This document shows positions 1 through 9,800 of a DNA stretch of 64,000 nt, piece by piece. The notes under the pieces were generated by a model. It was not told the origin of the DNA. It was given only the letters and a program-made list of their open reading frames with translations, and searched no databases. This stretch comes from Streptomyces tagetis (lineage in GTDB: Bacteria > Actinomycetota > Actinomycetes > Streptomycetales > Streptomycetaceae), in NCBI RefSeq assembly GCF_018069565.1, contig NZ_JAGPNL010000001.1, positions 682,001 to 746,000 of the forward strand, in the 5' to 3' direction. The translations under genes and the position numbers were made by a program. Within the stretch, counting starts at the first letter, position 1. Each line of letters begins with the position of its first letter.

Positions 1-1
1 C

Positions 2-274
2 CACGGCGGCACCGGCACACGGACGGCGCCCCGCCACGTCACCGTCGGCGTCACCGACGACGGCATCGGCATCGCCGAGCACGACCTCAACAGGATCTTC
101 ACGCGCTTCGAGCGCATCAAGCATCCCGGACGGCCCAGCCCGGCCGGCGGCAGCGGCATCGGCCTCACCATCGCCCGCGGCATCGCCGAGGCCCACGGCG
201 GTAGCCTCACCGTCGCGTCCCCCGGAGTGGGCCGGGGCTCCACCTTCACCCTCCGGCTGCCCGTCACCGGCTGA
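2..274 (+). CDS. Sensor histidine kinase, C-terminal part (5' end outside window)
   Basis: Only the last 90 or so residues are present. They form the ATP-binding (HATPase_c) end of a two-component sensor kinase: an N/G1 box DDGIGI, an F box IFTRFERI and a G2 box GGSGIGLTIA, finishing in the usual GSTFTLRLP. The ATPase lobe would bind ATP and phosphorylate a conserved histidine that lies upstream of the window. Neither the sensing domain nor the partner regulator can be seen. The next gene on the same strand starts 225 bases later behind its own promoter, so it is probably a separate unit. Confidence 0.9.
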   Translation, partial: HGGTGTRTAPRHVTVGVTDDGIGIAEHDLNRIFTRFERIKHPGRPSPAGGSGIGLTIARGIAEAHGGSLTVASPGVGRGSTFTLRLPVTG

Positions 275-390
275 ACCGGGCGATCACCGGCCCGGACTCC
301 ACCGGGGAGGTCATCGGTTCGTCCGGGCCCCCGGTTCCCCGCCCGGCCCGGTGGTGCGCGCCCCGACGGGGACAGGGCTCGGCCGGTGCC

Positions 391-426
391 TTGCCAGCGT
401 GAAGACCACGACTGTATAACGTTGTA
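391..426 (+). promoter_or_regulatory. Promoter with overlapping LacI-type operator
   Basis: TTGCCA (391-396), an 18-base spacer and TATAAC (415-420) form a plausible vegetative promoter for the LacI gene. The -10 box overlaps the imperfect palindrome TATAACGTTGTA (415-426), whose AACGTT core recurs before the glycosidase gene near 10.2 kb. This fits autorepression by the LacI protein. It is inferred from sequence shape only. Confidence 0.6.
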
Positions 427-499
427 AAACCAGGGCTCGGCGCACGGTGGCGACACCGCACCCGCACCGGCCGCCCGAGTCGGGCCGTTCAGGAAAGGG

Positions 500-1573
500 A
501 TGGACGTGCGGGTCAGCCTCAAGGACGTCGCCGCGCACGCGGGAGTCTCCATCAAGACCGTCTCCAACGTGGTCAACAACTACCAGCACGTCACCCCTGC
601 CATGCGCGAGCGCGTCCAGCGGTCCATCGACGCGCTCGGGTACCGGCCCAACCTGGCCGCCCGGCACCTGCGCAAGGGGCGCACCGGCATCATCGCCCTC
701 GCCCTGCCCGAACTGGGCAACCCCTACTTCGCCGAACTCGCCGCCGCCGTCATCGACGCCGCCACCCGGCACGAGTACATCGTGCTCCTGGACCACACCG
801 GCGGACGCCGGGAACAGGAGATCCTGGTCAGCCAGGGGTTCCGGGCGCGGGTCATCGACGGGCTGATCCTCAGCCCCATCGAGCTGGAGGCGGAGGACCT
901 GCGCGACCGCCCGGAGAACGTGCCGCTGGTCCTGCTCGGCGAGCGCGACTACGACCTGCCGTACGACCACATCGCCATCGACAACGTCGCCGCCGCCCGC
1001 GACGCCGTGCGGCATCTGGTCGGCCTGGGGCGCCGCGAGGTGGCGTTCATCGGCGCCCGGCGCGGTCGCAGCGAGCCCGCCCAACTCCGGGTGCGCGGCT
1101 GGCGCGAGGAGCTGAGGGCCGCCGGGCTCTCCGCCGACGACGGGCTGGTCGCCGCCACCGACGGCTGGGGGCACGCGGACGGCGCCGCGGCCATGGCCCG
1201 CATCCTGGACTCCGGACGGCGGCCGGACGCCGTGTTCGCCTACAACGACCCGATGGCCATCGGCGCGATGCGGGTGCTGCACGCGAGGGGGCTGCGGGTG
1301 CCCGAGGACGTCGCGGTGGTCGGCTTCGACGACGTCGTGGAGGGACGGTTCGGCGCGGTCACCCTCACCTCGGTCTCCCCGGACAAGGAGGCCATCGGCC
1401 GGCTCGCGGTCGAGTCGGTCCTCGCCCGGCTCGGCGGGCAGGCCCCCGAGCCCCGGCGGGTCCGAGCCGAGTACCGGCTGGTCGGACGGGAGAGCACGCT
1501 GGGGCACCACCCGGCGGACGACGGCGTGAACGGTGCGAGCGGCGCGAACAGCGCGGACAGCGCGCACGGCTGA
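500..1573 (+). CDS. LacI-family transcriptional regulator
   Basis: Typical LacI/GalR repressor of 357 residues. The N-terminal helix-turn-helix (VSLKDVAAHAGVSIKTVSNV, about residues 5-24) and hinge helix are followed by a periplasmic-binding-protein-like effector domain from about residue 62 (GIIALALPELGNPYFAEL). The ATG follows AGGAAAGGG; a GTG two codons later is also possible. It stands directly before a sugar importer, and copies of one palindrome precede itself, the importer and the convergent glycosidase, so it is probably their local repressor, released by a sugar from glycan breakdown. The last 20 residues are Ala/Asn/Ser-rich and probably disordered. Confidence 0.93.
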   Translation: MDVRVSLKDVAAHAGVSIKTVSNVVNNYQHVTPAMRERVQRSIDALGYRPNLAARHLRKGRTGIIALALPELGNPYFAELAAAVIDAATRHEYIVLLDHTGGRREQEILVSQGFRARVIDGLILSPIELEAEDLRDRPENVPLVLLGERDYDLPYDHIAIDNVAAARDAVRHLVGLGRREVAFIGARRGRSEPAQLRVRGWREELRAAGLSADDGLVAATDGWGHADGAAAMARILDSGRRPDAVFAYNDPMAIGAMRVLHARGLRVPEDVAVVGFDDVVEGRFGAVTLTSVSPDKEAIGRLAVESVLARLGGQAPEPRRVRAEYRLVGRESTLGHHPADDGVNGASGANSADSAHG

Positions 1574-1916
1574 GCCGGGGGGCGTACGCGGGGCCCGCCG
1601 CCCGGACGAGGCGGACGACGGCGTCGCCGCCCAGTCCGCCCCGGCGCCGGGGTGTGCGGTGAGACGGTTCCGCACGGCCGACGCCGAGTCAAGTACGTAC
1701 GACACAAGCGGGGTTGGCGGGCGGCCATGTCGCGCGCTCCCGTTCCCCACGTACCACGCCCCTGTCGTGCGCGGGGGGTTTACAGCATCCTTCCAACGAT
1801 GTAAAACCTCCTTGCGGAGGTCCGGACGAGGTCCGGCGCCGGGGCGAGAAGCACCGTTTCCGCTCGTCGTTCCGCTCCCCAGTTCCCTTCCAGCGTCGCC
1901 CGGATCGGGGTCACCC
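1574..1916 (+). promoter_or_regulatory. Intergenic region with importer promoter/operator
   Basis: This 343-base gap has no convincing gene. At 1779-1807 it carries TTTACA, a 17-base spacer and TAAAAC, a weak promoter match. TTTACA (1779-1784) and TGTAAA (1800-1805) are inverted copies. The stretch TTCCAACGATGTAAAA (1791-1806) resembles the AACGTT operators at 415 and 10204. A leader of about 110 bases then runs to the start of the binding-protein gene. Confidence 0.5.
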
Positions 1917-3014
1917 ATGCAGCGAACCACCCACCGCCCTCGTCTCCTCGCCCGCCCCGTCGTCGTGGCCCTCGCCGCCGCGGTGGCCCTGACCGCGAGC
2001 GCCTGCACCAAGTCGGAGGACGACGCCTCGGACGACAAGCGGTCCTCGACGGCCGCCGCCGACACCGAGCAGAAGGTCGTCACGCCGAAGCCCGGAAGCA
2101 AGTCCTGCACCATCGACGCCTACGGCGCCGAGAAGATCGACCTGAAGAACGCCACCGTCGGCTTCTCCCAGTCGGAGAAGGAGGCCAACCCGTTCCGCAT
2201 CGCCGAGACGCAGTCCCTCAAGGACGAGGCCGGCAAGCGGGGCGTCAAGCTGCTGACGGCCAACGCCCAGTCCCAGTTCTCCAAGCAGATCAGCGACGTC
2301 CAGGACCTGCTCGCCAAGGGCGCCGACCTGCTGGTCATCGCCCCGCTCAACTCCGACGGCTGGGAGCCGGTGCTGCGGGCCGCCGCCGCCAAGAAGGTCC
2401 CGATCGTCACCATCGACCGCAAGATCAACGCGACGCCGTGCAAGGACTACGTCTCGTTCATCGCCTCCGACTTCGTCGAGCAGGGCCGCCGCGCCGCCGA
2501 CCAGATGATCGAGGCGACGGGCGGCAAGGGCGAGGTCGCGATCCTGCTCGGCGCGGCCGGGAACAACGTCACCACCGAGCGCACCAAGGGCTTCAAGGAG
2601 CGGATCGCGGAGAAGGCCCCCGACCTCAAGGTGGTCTTCGAGCAGACCGGTGACTTCGCCCGGGAGAAGGGCCAGCAGGTCACCGAGCAGCTCATCCAGT
2701 CCAAGCCCGGGATCAAGGGCGTCTACGCCGAGAACGACGAGATGGGCCTCGGCGCAGTCGCCGCGCTCAAGGGTGCGGGCAAGAAGGCCGGCGCCGTCAA
2801 GATCGTCACCGTGGACGGTACGCGCAACGCCGTCCAGGGCATCGTGGACGGCTGGATCAGCGGCGTGGTCGAGTCCAACCCGCGCTTCGGCCCGCTGGCT
2901 TTCCAGACCCTGGACGCCTTCACCAAGGGCGAGGAAGTCCCCCAGGACGTCATCATCGAGGACGGCGCCTACACCGGCGACAACGCCAAGCAGGACATCG
3001 GCAAGGCGTACTGA
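1917..3014 (+). CDS. YtfQ-like sugar-binding lipoprotein of a CUT2 ABC importer
   Basis: Membrane-anchored substrate-binding protein, 365 residues. The start at 1917 gives a proper lipoprotein signal: basic residues, hydrophobic core, then lipobox TASAC with the lipidated Cys near residue 29. The mature part is a Peripla_BP_4 domain with YtfQ-like landmarks: VGFSQSE, the motif LVIAPLNSDGWEPVL, TIDRKI, the GDFAREKG loop and AENDEMGLGA. E. coli YtfQ binds galactofuranose, so a furanose sugar is the likeliest ligand, but residue-level specificity cannot be decided here. An in-frame upstream extension lacks a signal peptide and was rejected. It heads the importer operon, 196 bases before the ATPase. 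Confidence 0.9.
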   Translation: MQRTTHRPRLLARPVVVALAAAVALTASACTKSEDDASDDKRSSTAAADTEQKVVTPKPGSKSCTIDAYGAEKIDLKNATVGFSQSEKEANPFRIAETQSLKDEAGKRGVKLLTANAQSQFSKQISDVQDLLAKGADLLVIAPLNSDGWEPVLRAAAAKKVPIVTIDRKINATPCKDYVSFIASDFVEQGRRAADQMIEATGGKGEVAILLGAAGNNVTTERTKGFKERIAEKAPDLKVVFEQTGDFAREKGQQVTEQLIQSKPGIKGVYAENDEMGLGAVAALKGAGKKAGAVKIVTVDGTRNAVQGIVDGWISGVVESNPRFGPLAFQTLDAFTKGEEVPQDVIIEDGAYTGDNAKQDIGKAY

Positions 3015-3210
3015 CCCCGCCGCCCGGGGCCGGGTCCGCTCTCGACGCGGCCCGGCACCCGGCGCCCGGCGCCCGGTTCCGGGCGGCCCCGGCCGCGCAC
3101 CCGCCGTCCCCGCACCTCGTACCCCTCCGTAACCCGCACCCCGTACCCCCGTACCCTCCGTACCTCGTGCCGCGTACGCGGTACTCGTCCCGCTCTACCT
3201 GGAGGCACAG

Positions 3211-4770
3211 GTGGCACCCCCCGCCGAGGTCCTCGCCGTCCGCGGACTCAGCAAGACCTTTCCCGGAGTCCGGGCCCTGGACGGCGTGGACCTCACCCTG
3301 CACCCCGGTGAGGTGCACGCCCTCATCGGCGAGAACGGCGCCGGCAAGTCCACGCTCATCAAGGTGCTCACCGGCGTCCACCGGCCGGACGCCGGCGACA
3401 TCACGTTCCAGGGGCGGCCGGTCGCCTTCTCCACTCCGATGGAGGCCCAGAAGGCCGGCATCTCCACCATCTACCAAGAGGTCAACCTCATCCCGCTGCT
3501 GAGCGTGGCCCGCAACCTCTTCCTCGGCCGCGAACCCCGCACCCGCCTCGGCCTGCTGGACTTCGGCCGCATGCACCGGGAGGCCGACGAGGCGCTGCGG
3601 GCCCACGGTGTCCGGGTCGACGTGCGGCAGCCGCTGCGCACCCTCGGCGTCGGCGCCCAGCAGATGGTGGCCCTCGCCCGCGCCGTCGCCACCGACGCCC
3701 GCGTCGTCATCATGGACGAGCCCACTTCTTCCCTCGAACCGCGCGAGGTGGAGACCCTGTTCTCGGTCATCCGCCGCCTGCGGGAGTCGGGCATCGCCGT
3801 CGTGTACGTCAGCCACCGCCTCGACGAGCTGTACGCCGTGTGCGAGACGGTCACCGTGCTCCGCGACGGACGCCGGGTGCACCACGGGCGGCTGGCCGAC
3901 CTCGACCGGCTCGGCCTCGTCTCCACCATGCTCGGCCGGGACATGGGCGAGGTCCGCTCCGAGGGACTGACCAAGTTCACCGGCGACCACCACGCCGCCG
4001 CCGGCGAGCCGGTGCTCCAGGCGACCGGCCTCACCGTGCCACACAGGCTGCACGGCGTCTCGGTCGGCATCCGGCCGGGCGAGGTCGTCGGGCTCGGCGG
4101 ACTGCTCGGCTCGGGGCGCACCGAGACCGCGAAGGCCATCTCCGGTGCGCTGCCGCTGCGTTCGGGCGACGTCGTGGTCGCCGGGGCCCCGCTGCGCGGC
4201 GGCTCCACACCGGCCGCCATCCGGGCGGGCATCAGCCTGCTGCCCGAGGACCGCAAGAGCGAGGGCATCGTGCCGGGCCTGTCGGTCCGCGAGAACATCG
4301 CCCTGGCCGCCCTGCCCCGGCTCTCCCGCTTCGGCCTCGTCTCCGAGGCCCGGGTGGACGCCGTCGTCGACACCTTCGTCCGGCGGCTGCGCATCAAGGC
4401 GTCCTCGCCGCACCAGAAGGTCGGTGAACTCTCCGGCGGCAACCAGCAGAAGGTGCTCCTCGCCCGCTGGCTCGCCATGAACCCCAAGGTCCTGCTCCTG
4501 GACGAACCCACCCGCGGCATCGACGTCGGCGCCAAGGCCGAGGTGCAGAAACTCGTGGACGAACTGGCCGCCGACGGTCTGGGCGTCCTGCTCATCTCCT
4601 CCGACCTGGAGGAACTGATCGAAGGGTCCGACCGCGTGGTCGTACTGAAGGACGGTGCGGTCGTCGGCGAACTGACCGGCGACGACGTCACCGAGGACAA
4701 GCTGATGCGGACCATCGCCGGGGACCCGCCCGCGCCCGGCGCGGTGGAGGTGGCGGCCACCGATGACTGA
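3211..4770 (+). CDS. CUT2 ABC importer ATPase, two fused nucleotide-binding domains (YtfR-like)
   Basis: Energises the sugar importer encoded around it. The 519-residue protein has two ABC domains. The first has Walker A GENGAGKST and Walker B VVIMDEPTSSLE, but LGVGAQQ where LSGGQ is expected. The second has a degenerate Walker A region (GLLGSGRTE), signature LSGGNQQK and LLLDEPTRGID. Such a degenerate second site is normal for RbsA/XylG/YtfR proteins. The start is GTG at 3211 behind GGAGG. The 3' end overlaps the first permease by 8 bases. The 3015-3210 gap before it is a CCGTACC-rich low-complexity stretch with no gene. Confidence 0.92.
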   Translation: MAPPAEVLAVRGLSKTFPGVRALDGVDLTLHPGEVHALIGENGAGKSTLIKVLTGVHRPDAGDITFQGRPVAFSTPMEAQKAGISTIYQEVNLIPLLSVARNLFLGREPRTRLGLLDFGRMHREADEALRAHGVRVDVRQPLRTLGVGAQQMVALARAVATDARVVIMDEPTSSLEPREVETLFSVIRRLRESGIAVVYVSHRLDELYAVCETVTVLRDGRRVHHGRLADLDRLGLVSTMLGRDMGEVRSEGLTKFTGDHHAAAGEPVLQATGLTVPHRLHGVSVGIRPGEVVGLGGLLGSGRTETAKAISGALPLRSGDVVVAGAPLRGGSTPAAIRAGISLLPEDRKSEGIVPGLSVRENIALAALPRLSRFGLVSEARVDAVVDTFVRRLRIKASSPHQKVGELSGGNQQKVLLARWLAMNPKVLLLDEPTRGIDVGAKAEVQKLVDELAADGLGVLLISSDLEELIEGSDRVVVLKDGAVVGELTGDDVTEDKLMRTIAGDPPAPGAVEVAATDD

Positions 4771-5725
4771 AACCGCCCTGCGCACCGCCCCGTTCGACAA
4801 GACCCGCGTCCTCGCGTGGCTCCAGAGCTACGGCGTCTACGCGGGCGTCGCCATGCTCCTGATCGTCAACACCGTCATCACACCGCACTTCCTGACCGCC
4901 GAGAACTTCCGCACCCAGGCCGTCCAGGTCGCCCCCGTCGTCATCGTCGCGCTCGGCATGGCCCTGGTCATCGGCACCGAGGGCGTCGACCTGTCGGTGG
5001 GCGCCGTGATGGCGCTGGCGGCCTCGGTGACCGCGCTCTACCTCGGCTACGGACTGCTCCCCGCGCTGCTGGTGGTGGCGGTCTTCGCCGCGGGCGCCGG
5101 ACTCGCCAACGGCGCGCTGGTCGCCTTCGTCGGCGTGCAGCCCATCGTGGCCACCCTGGCGCTCATGGTCGGCGGGCGCGGCATCGCGCTGGTGCTGCTG
5201 CCGCAACTACAGGACCTGCACAACCCCGCGCTGGCGTCCCTCGGTTCCGGGGCCGTCGCGGGCATCCCGTACCTGATCCTGATCGCCGCCGCCCTCGCCC
5301 TGCTGATCGCCTTCGTCGTCCGGCGCACCACCTTCGGCCGGCAGCTCCTCGCCATCGGCGACAGCCGCCCCGCCGCCCAGCTCGCCGGCCTGCCGGTGCG
5401 CCGGGTGCTGGTCGTGGTCTACGTCGTGTGCGCGCTGCTCGCCGCGGTGGCCGGGGTGCTGGCCACCGCCCGGCTCCAGGCCAGCGACCCGACCTCGCTC
5501 GGCAACCTCATGGAGCTGTCCGCGATCACCGCCGTCGTGGTCGGCGGCACCCCGCTGACCGGCGGCCGGATCAGCATCGGCGGCACCGTGGCGGGCGCCG
5601 TCCTCATCCAGTTGCTCACCGCCACCCTCATCAAGCACGATCTGCCGCCCTCGTGGACCCAGATCGCCCAGGCCATAGTGATCGTGTGCGCGGTCTACGC
5701 GGCACGGGGACGGGGGAAGCGATGA
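4763..5725 (+). CDS. CUT2 sugar ABC permease (YtfT-like)
   Basis: Integral membrane protein of 320 residues in the BPD_transp_2 family, with about eight to ten hydrophobic segments. The conserved GTEGVDLSVGAVMALAAS loop contacts the ATPase and VVVGGTPLTGG lies near the C-terminus. It would form half of the transmembrane channel, with the next permease as the other half. Its ATG lies within the end of the ATPase gene, and its own end overlaps the next start in an ATGA, so the genes are translationally coupled. Two unlike permeases with one double ATPase is the YtfQRT-YjfF arrangement. Confidence 0.92.
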   Translation: MTETALRTAPFDKTRVLAWLQSYGVYAGVAMLLIVNTVITPHFLTAENFRTQAVQVAPVVIVALGMALVIGTEGVDLSVGAVMALAASVTALYLGYGLLPALLVVAVFAAGAGLANGALVAFVGVQPIVATLALMVGGRGIALVLLPQLQDLHNPALASLGSGAVAGIPYLILIAAALALLIAFVVRRTTFGRQLLAIGDSRPAAQLAGLPVRRVLVVVYVVCALLAAVAGVLATARLQASDPTSLGNLMELSAITAVVVGGTPLTGGRISIGGTVAGAVLIQLLTATLIKHDLPPSWTQIAQAIVIVCAVYAARGRGKR

Positions 5726-6756
5726 CCGCCACCAAGACGGACGCCCCCACGACCGCCCCGGGTGAACAGCCCGCGGACGAGACGGAACCGGTGGGTTCCG
5801 CACGCTCCGAGCGGCTGAGCGCGCTGGTCCAGCAACACGGCGCGCTCGCCGTGCTGGTGATCGTCTCGCTCGTCGCCTCGCTCAGCTTCGACTCGTTCGC
5901 CACCGGGGACAACGTCTCCAACATGGCGACCAGTTCGGCCTTCCTGGCGATCGTCGCGCTCGGCATGACCTTCGTCATCATCACGGGCGGCATCGATCTG
6001 TCGGTGGGCTCGCTGTTCGCGCTCGGCGGCGTGCTGGCGGCCTGGGGCTCGCGCCACGGCACCCTGGTGGCGCTGCTGCTGCCGCTCGCGGTGTGCGGAC
6101 TGATCGGTGTCGTCAACGGCCTGCTCGTCGCCCGCTCCCGGCTCGCGCCCTTCATCGTCACCCTGGCCGCCATGCTGGGGGCGCGCGGTGTGATGCTGGC
6201 CCTCACCGACGAGGGTGCCGAGACCTATCTGATCGGCAAGGACTCCTTCCTCGCCGACCTCGGCCAGGGCAGCACCCTGGGCGTCGGCAACCCGGTGTGG
6301 GTCACGCTGGCGCTCTTCGTCGCGGGCGCCGTCGTCCTGCGCCGTACCCGGTTCGGCCAGCACGTCTACGCGGTCGGCGGCAACGAGGACGCGGCTGCCC
6401 TCATGGGCGCCCCGGTGGCCCGCACCAAGGTCCTCGTCTACACCCTGTCCGGACTGCTGGCCGGCCTGGCCGGCGCGCTCAACGCGGCGTGGCTCGCGTC
6501 GGGCGTGACCATCCTCGGCGGCGGCATGGAGCTGGAGGCCATCTCCGCCGTCGTCATCGGCGGCACCCTGCTCACCGGTGGCCTCGGCCATGTCAGCGGC
6601 TCGCTCGTCGGTGTCCTGCTGCTCAAGGTGATCCAGAACGTCATCAACCAGATCGGCTCCCTGGACTCCTCCTACCAGCAGGTCGTCAGCGGCGCCTTCC
6701 TGGCCGTCGTCGTCATCGCCCAGACCTGGCTGGGCCGCAGGCGACGGCTCGGGTAG
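5722..6756 (+). CDS. CUT2 sugar ABC permease (YjfF-like)
   Basis: Second permease of the importer, 344 residues. A polar N-terminal tail of about 40 residues is followed by hydrophobic spans. The family landmarks ITGGIDLSVGSLFALGG, YAVGGNEDAAALMGAPV and AVVIGGTLLTGG are present. The ATG overlaps the stop of the previous gene. It closes the operon: a strong hairpin follows within 15 bases and the glycosidase gene converges on it. Confidence 0.92.
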   Translation: MTATKTDAPTTAPGEQPADETEPVGSARSERLSALVQQHGALAVLVIVSLVASLSFDSFATGDNVSNMATSSAFLAIVALGMTFVIITGGIDLSVGSLFALGGVLAAWGSRHGTLVALLLPLAVCGLIGVVNGLLVARSRLAPFIVTLAAMLGARGVMLALTDEGAETYLIGKDSFLADLGQGSTLGVGNPVWVTLALFVAGAVVLRRTRFGQHVYAVGGNEDAAALMGAPVARTKVLVYTLSGLLAGLAGALNAAWLASGVTILGGGMELEAISAVVIGGTLLTGGLGHVSGSLVGVLLLKVIQNVINQIGSLDSSYQQVVSGAFLAVVVIAQTWLGRRRRLG

Positions 6757-6766
6757 CGGGGGCCGG

Positions 6767-6820
6767 CACAGATGGTCCCGGCGGGCGTCTTCAGGGACGC
6801 TCGCCGGGACCACGTCTGTG
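6767..6820. terminator. Bidirectional hairpin terminator
   Basis: A long dyad: CACAGA-TGGTCCCGGCG on the left and CGCCGGGACCA-CGTCTGTG on the right, with a loop around TTCAGGG. It sits between the convergent permease and glycosidase genes and could stop transcription from both sides. Confidence 0.8.
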
Positions 6821-6834
6821 CGGGGAGGCGGGTG

Positions 6835-9800
6835 CTACGGCTTCTCCCGGGTGTGGAGCGCGCTCACCTCCTCCGAGGTGAGCGCCGTGTCGTAGGCGTG
6901 GACCTCGTCGACGGCACCGTTCCAGAAGTCGGTGTCCTCGCCGTTCCACTGGGCGCGGCCGACGGCGAGGGGGCCGGAGCCGACGTAGTTCGGGCCGGCC
7001 GTCGCGGTCGCGGCCAAGGCGCCGTCGACGTACAGCCTGATCTGGTCGCTCGCGGCGTCGCGGACGCCGACGAGGTGGTACCAGCGGCCCGTCGGGGGCG
7101 TGACCACCAGCCGGGCGCGGTTCTCGCCCGGCGTGCTGAAGGCGAAGGCGCCCTGGCCGTACTGCAGGTAGAACGGGCTGGCCTGGCGCCGGCCGTCCTG
7201 GCTGACGGCGGTGGCGTAGTTGCCCGGGAGCCCGTCCAGGCGCACCCAGGCGGAGACCGAGTAGCTCCCGGTGGTGTCGAGCACCGGGCCGTCGGTCTGG
7301 GCGGACTGCCCCCGGCCGTCGAACTTCAGCGCGCTGCCGCTGACGCCCGGGGTCCAGGTGGTGCCCGCGGAGAGCGTCAGGGACCTGTGGTGCGGGCCGG
7401 TGTCCGCCGCGGTGGTCCCGCCGCCCTCGTCGAGGGGCCAGTGCCCGCCGCCGGTCGGCGTCGGGCGCTCGCCGGCGGCGGCACCGGCGGCGACGACCTG
7501 GCGGTTGACCGCGCGGACGCGGACCGGGTCGACCTTGACCTCGCGGCGGTCGTAGGTGTAGAGCCCGTTCAGCTCGTTCTCCAGGTCGGTGATCTGCGTG
7601 TACACCGATCCGGACAGCTCGGCGCCGGCCTGGTCGAGGTAGAACTTCTCGGTGTTCTCGACGTACTTGCGGGTCAGCGCCTCCTTGTCCGCGACGCCGC
7701 TGTAGATCACGGTGGGGGCGCCCGGCCACATGTGCCCGGGGGCGCGCAGCGTGAAGCCGCCGTGCTCGCCGTCCATGGCGGCCCGGTGGTCGGGGAAGGG
7801 CGGGGAGTCGTTGTTGTAGTCGTGGTGGTCGATGATGTCGCCCTTGCCCGAATCACCCTTGGAGTTACAGCAGTTGACACCGCTGTGGGCGTTGACCAGG
7901 CGGGACGGGTCGGCGGCCTTGACGGCCTCGGCGAGGCGCCCGCTCTCCTCGCGGTCCCACTCGCCCCAGCCCTCGTTGAAGACGACGTGACCGATGACGG
8001 AGGGCGCGTCGTGGTGCTGCCGCATCGCCTCCATCCCCTCGTCGACGAAGGACTTCCGGCCGGTGGCGTCGGTGATGTTCCCCGAGACGAAGTCCTGCCA
8101 CACCAACAGGCCCAGCTTGTCGGCGTGGTGGAACCACCGGGCCGGTTCGACCTTGATGTGCTTGCGGACGGCGTTGAAGCCCAGCTCCTTGTGCGCCTTC
8201 AGGTCGAAGGCGAGCGCCTCGTCGCTCGGCGCCGTGTAGAGGCCGTCGGGCCAGAACCCCTGGTCGAGCGTGGCGAGGGAGAAGACCGGCTTCCCGTTGA
8301 GCACCAGCTTGCGGTGGCCGCCGACGTCCTCGATGCCTATCTTCCGCATCCCGAAGTAGCCGGTGACCTTGTCGCTCGATTTGCCGTCGGTGAGCGTGAC
8401 GTCGAGGTCGTAGAGGTAGGGGTCGTCAGGGCTCCACAGGTGCTGCCGGGTCACGGGCAGGCGCAGTTCCTTGTTGGCGGGGCCGGAGATCTTGCCCACG
8501 ACCTTGCCCCGCTTGTCCCGGGCGACGGCCTCGACGCGCGCCCGGCCGGAGGCGTCGGCGGAGGCGACGGTGACCGCCAGGGTGCCGGTGTCGATGTCGG
8601 GCGTGGTGACGAGGTCGTCGATGGCGACGGCGGCGACGGGCTCCATCCACACCGTCTGCCAGATGCCGGACGACTGGGTGTAGAAGATGCCGCCCGGGTC
8701 GGTCGACTGCTTGCCCGTCGGCTGGTCGGCGCCGCCGGTGTCGGTGACCGCGACGACCACCTCCTGCGGACCCGAGCCCTTGAGCGCGTCGGTGATGTCG
8801 GCGCCGAAGGCCGTGTAGCCGCCGGTGTGTTCGGCGACCTTCCTGCCGTTGACCCAGACCGTCGCCCGGTTGTCGACGGCGCCGAAGTTGAGCCGGAGCC
8901 GGCTGTCCTTGTCGCCCTTGCCGACCTTCCAGTCCCGCGGCACCTCGACGAGCCGGCGGTAGAACATGTGGTCCTCGTGCCGCTCCAGACCGGAGAGCTG
9001 CGACTCCACGGGGAACGGGACGATGATCTTCTCGCCGAGGTTCCGGCCGAAGACCGGCCGCTCGCCCGCCTTGGCGGCGCTGAACTGCCAGGGCCCGTTG
9101 AGGTTCTTCCACCGGGAGCGCACCTGTTGCGGGCGCGGGTACTCCGGCAGCGGGTTCCTGGTGTCGAGCTTGTCGCCCCAGGGGGTGGTGAGGCGGTGCG
9201 CGGAGTCGTTCTGCGCGTACCGGATGATCTTCGGTACGGTCTTGCCGCCGGAGGTGAGGCCGCCGGCGCCGTCGTAGGCGACGCGGACCTGCTGGTTCTT
9301 CTGGACCGGCTCGGCGAGGGTGATCAGCAGGGAGTCGCGGTCGCCGGGGGCGGTGCGGACCGAGGCGAGGGGCATCGGGGTCGTGTCCGCCTCGACCTTC
9401 AGGTGGTCCCGGACCGCGCCGATGTCGCCGACCCGGCCCTCGAACCGGGCCCGTAGCTGTTTCCCGTCACCGGCGACCGACAGCTCCACCGGGTAGACCT
9501 CGAAGCCGTCCGGCGGGGTGAAGGCCGACATCGGCACGAGCTGCTTGGGCAGCGTCGGGGCGGACCAGCGCAGGAACATGTTGGCGCCGCCGGTGTCCTG
9601 GAACAACTCCAGCCGGAAGTCGTGCGGTTCGCCGGCCTTCAGCCTGATCGGGGCGCTGGTCTGCTCGTTGTCCCAGTCGGGCACCCAGTGGTCGATCACC
9701 GGCTTGCCGTCGATGAGGAGCCGGAAGCCGTTGTCGCCGATGGCGTGGAAGGTGTAGTCGCCGGTGGCGGGCGCCGTGATCCGGCCGGTCCAGCGGGCGG

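Noticed and set aside
311..2113. Long minus-strand frame of 600 codons opposite the LacI and binding-protein genes.
   Set aside because: Composition is Val/Gly/Ala/Arg shadow coding typical of the antisense of GC-rich genes, with no recognisable domain.
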